The position numbers and the translations under genes are program-made. From assembly GCA_949450265.1 (NCBI GenBank), contig CASTMW010000089.1:1-5891 (forward strand): a stretch of DNA of 5,891 nucleotides, read 5' to 3'. Below, piece by piece: positions 5,048 to 5,891 of this stretch. Below the pieces are notes generated by a model. It was not told the origin of the DNA and did not search any database. It worked only from the letters and a program-made list of their open reading frames with translations. The stretch comes from an uncultured Eggerthellaceae bacterium (GTDB taxonomy: Bacteria; Actinomycetota; Coriobacteriia; Coriobacteriales; Eggerthellaceae). Every line of letters starts with the position of its first letter. Position 1 is the first letter of the stretch.

Positions 5048-5891
5048 GACGCGACCTCCTTGTCCATCAGCTCTACGAAGTACTCTTCGATATCGCGCTT
5101 GATCTCGGAAAGTTCCAACACCGAAGGCTCTTGGGCGTGCAGCAGGTGCGCTACGGCAGCCCCGTCCACAGGACCGCTCATGCAGATGGACCCATCAGGA
5201 TCGACGCGGACGCTTGCCTGAGGAAATGCTTCCTGAAGCGCCACCAGCGACAGCTCGGGTGCCGACGTGCGCACGCGCAGGCTGTGGCCGCATTCTTCCT
5301 TCACCTCTTGCATGCTCACCTCGCGCACCATGCGTCCTCCCGCGATGACCCCATAGCGCGTGGCCATGCGATCGAGCTGATCGAGCACGTGGGAACTGAT
5401 CACCACCGTGACGCCGAACGAGCCGTTCAAACGCATGATGAGGCTGCGCATGTCGCGCGTACCTTCCGGGGCAAGGCCATTGAACGGTTCGGCCCAGAGC
5501 AGAAGATCAGGCGATCCGAGCAGCGCCAGTCCGATGCCCAGGCGCTGCTTCATGCCCTGCGAGAAGCGCTTCGTGCGCTTGCGGCCCACAGATGAAAGTC
5601 CCACCAGCCGCATGATCTCTAGGCAGCGATCGCGCGCATCTGGAATCCCGAGCGCCAGCGCGCGGGTCATCAACGTATCGTAGGCCGAGAGTGCAGGCAG
5701 CAAGCCAGGCGCCTCTATGAGCGCACCGATACGGCGTCGAGCATCGTCACCTTCCGCCTCCACGTCCTTCCCGAACAACTCTATCGTGCCTGCCGTGGGC
5801 GCCACCAAGCCTGCCACCATCTTCATGACGGTGGATTTGCCCGCTCCGTTCTTCCCTACGAAGCCATACACGTCGCCTTGCTGCACATGCA
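5041..5891 (-). CDS. BcrA/MutF-like ABC ATPase, 5' truncated, with altered Walker B and D-loop
   Basis: C-terminal 283 residues of an ATP-binding subunit of the bacitracin/lantibiotic exporter family. The frame is open to the right edge (His-Val-Gln-Gln-Gly just before Walker A), so the GTG at 5886 is an internal Val and about 20-30 residues are missing. Numbering from that Val: Walker A GKNGAGKS 11-18; Q-loop region IGALIEAPGLLP (53-64), with the Glu usual in BcrA relatives; signature FSQGMKQR 108-115; H-loop ISSHVLDQL. Walker B reads LLLWAEP (128-134), where relatives have LLLLDEP, so the Mg2+-binding Asp is Ala132 (GCC). The D-loop is NGLAPEG, where relatives have NGLDPEG, so that Asp is Ala139 (GCC). 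Catalytic E133 is kept. The C-terminal extension ends EEYFVELMDKEV, typical of the family. The stop overlaps the permease ATG (ATGCTGA). ATP hydrolysis may be impaired. Confidence 0.88.
   Translation of the reverse strand, partial: HVQQGDVYGFVGKNGAGKSTVMKMVAGLVAPTAGTIELFGKDVEAEGDDARRRIGALIEAPGLLPALSAYDTLMTRALALGIPDARDRCLEIMRLVGLSSVGRKRTKRFSQGMKQRLGIGLALLGSPDLLLWAEPFNGLAPEGTRDMRSLIMRLNGSFGVTVVISSHVLDQLDRMATRYGVIAGGRMVREVSMQEVKEECGHSLRVRTSAPELSLVALQEAFPQASVRVDPDGSICMSGPVDGAAVAHLLHAQEPSVLELSEIKRDIEEYFVELMDKEVASC
5054..5061 (-). promoter_or_regulatory. Ribosome binding site of the second ABC permease
   Basis: The minus strand carries AAGGAGGT, an essentially perfect anti-16S match, 6 nt before ATG 5047. 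It lies inside the end of the ATPase gene and firmly sets the permease start. Confidence 0.85.

Noticed and set aside
5884..5886. GTG at 5886 as the start of the second ATPase
   Set aside because: Walker A would follow after only 10 residues, whereas the family needs about 30 before it; the frame is open to the edge, so the gene is truncated by the window.

Overview
The window is GC-rich (roughly 60% by eye) with G/C-ending codons, strong Shine-Dalgarno sites and sigma-70-like -10 elements. The gene families (PucR-type regulator, Firmicutes/Actinomycetota-style ABC-2 exporters, a histidine kinase beside a BcrA-like ATPase) suggest a high-GC Gram-positive. A gut or oral Coriobacteriia-like actinobacterium is my best guess. 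That placement is inferred from style, not from a marker gene.

Layout. (1) Positions 2-469, +: the C-terminal part of a PucR/CdaR-type regulator, cut by the left edge. (2) 498-1466, -: a complete six-helix voltage-gated-type K+ channel, tail to tail with the regulator. (3) 1467-1610: a compact divergent promoter region with an exact TATAAT for the channel, a TTGGTA-17-GATAAT promoter for the ABC genes, and an imperfect palindrome near the channel's expected transcript start. (4) 1611-3193, +: a two-gene ABC-2 operon, ATPase and six-helix permease, coupled by a 7-nt ATGCTGA overlap. (5) 5891-3152, -: a second module running the other way. It holds a BcrA/MutF-like ATPase (5' end outside the window), its permease (same 7-nt overlap) and a short sensor histidine kinase. 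Its last 42 nt overlap convergently with the end of the first ABC operon.

The most notable part is the second ABC module. Read naively, 5047-3152 encodes a 631-residue permease-kinase fusion. Closer reading shows a permease with a -1 frameshift near 4267-4235. Its true C-terminus (last helix plus a CRRKDIG ending) sits in another frame and stops at 4125. The kinase has its own GGAGGAA ribosome site and ATG at 4096. The partner ATPase also lacks both the Walker B aspartate (LLLWAEP instead of the usual LLLLDEP) and the D-loop aspartate (GLAP instead of GLDP). The two lesions together suggest a peptide-export or immunity-type ABC module that is decaying or has been repurposed, beside a kinase that still looks intact. 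Sequencing error remains an alternative for the frameshift. No tRNA, rRNA, CRISPR array, insertion sequence or convincing rho-independent terminator was seen.
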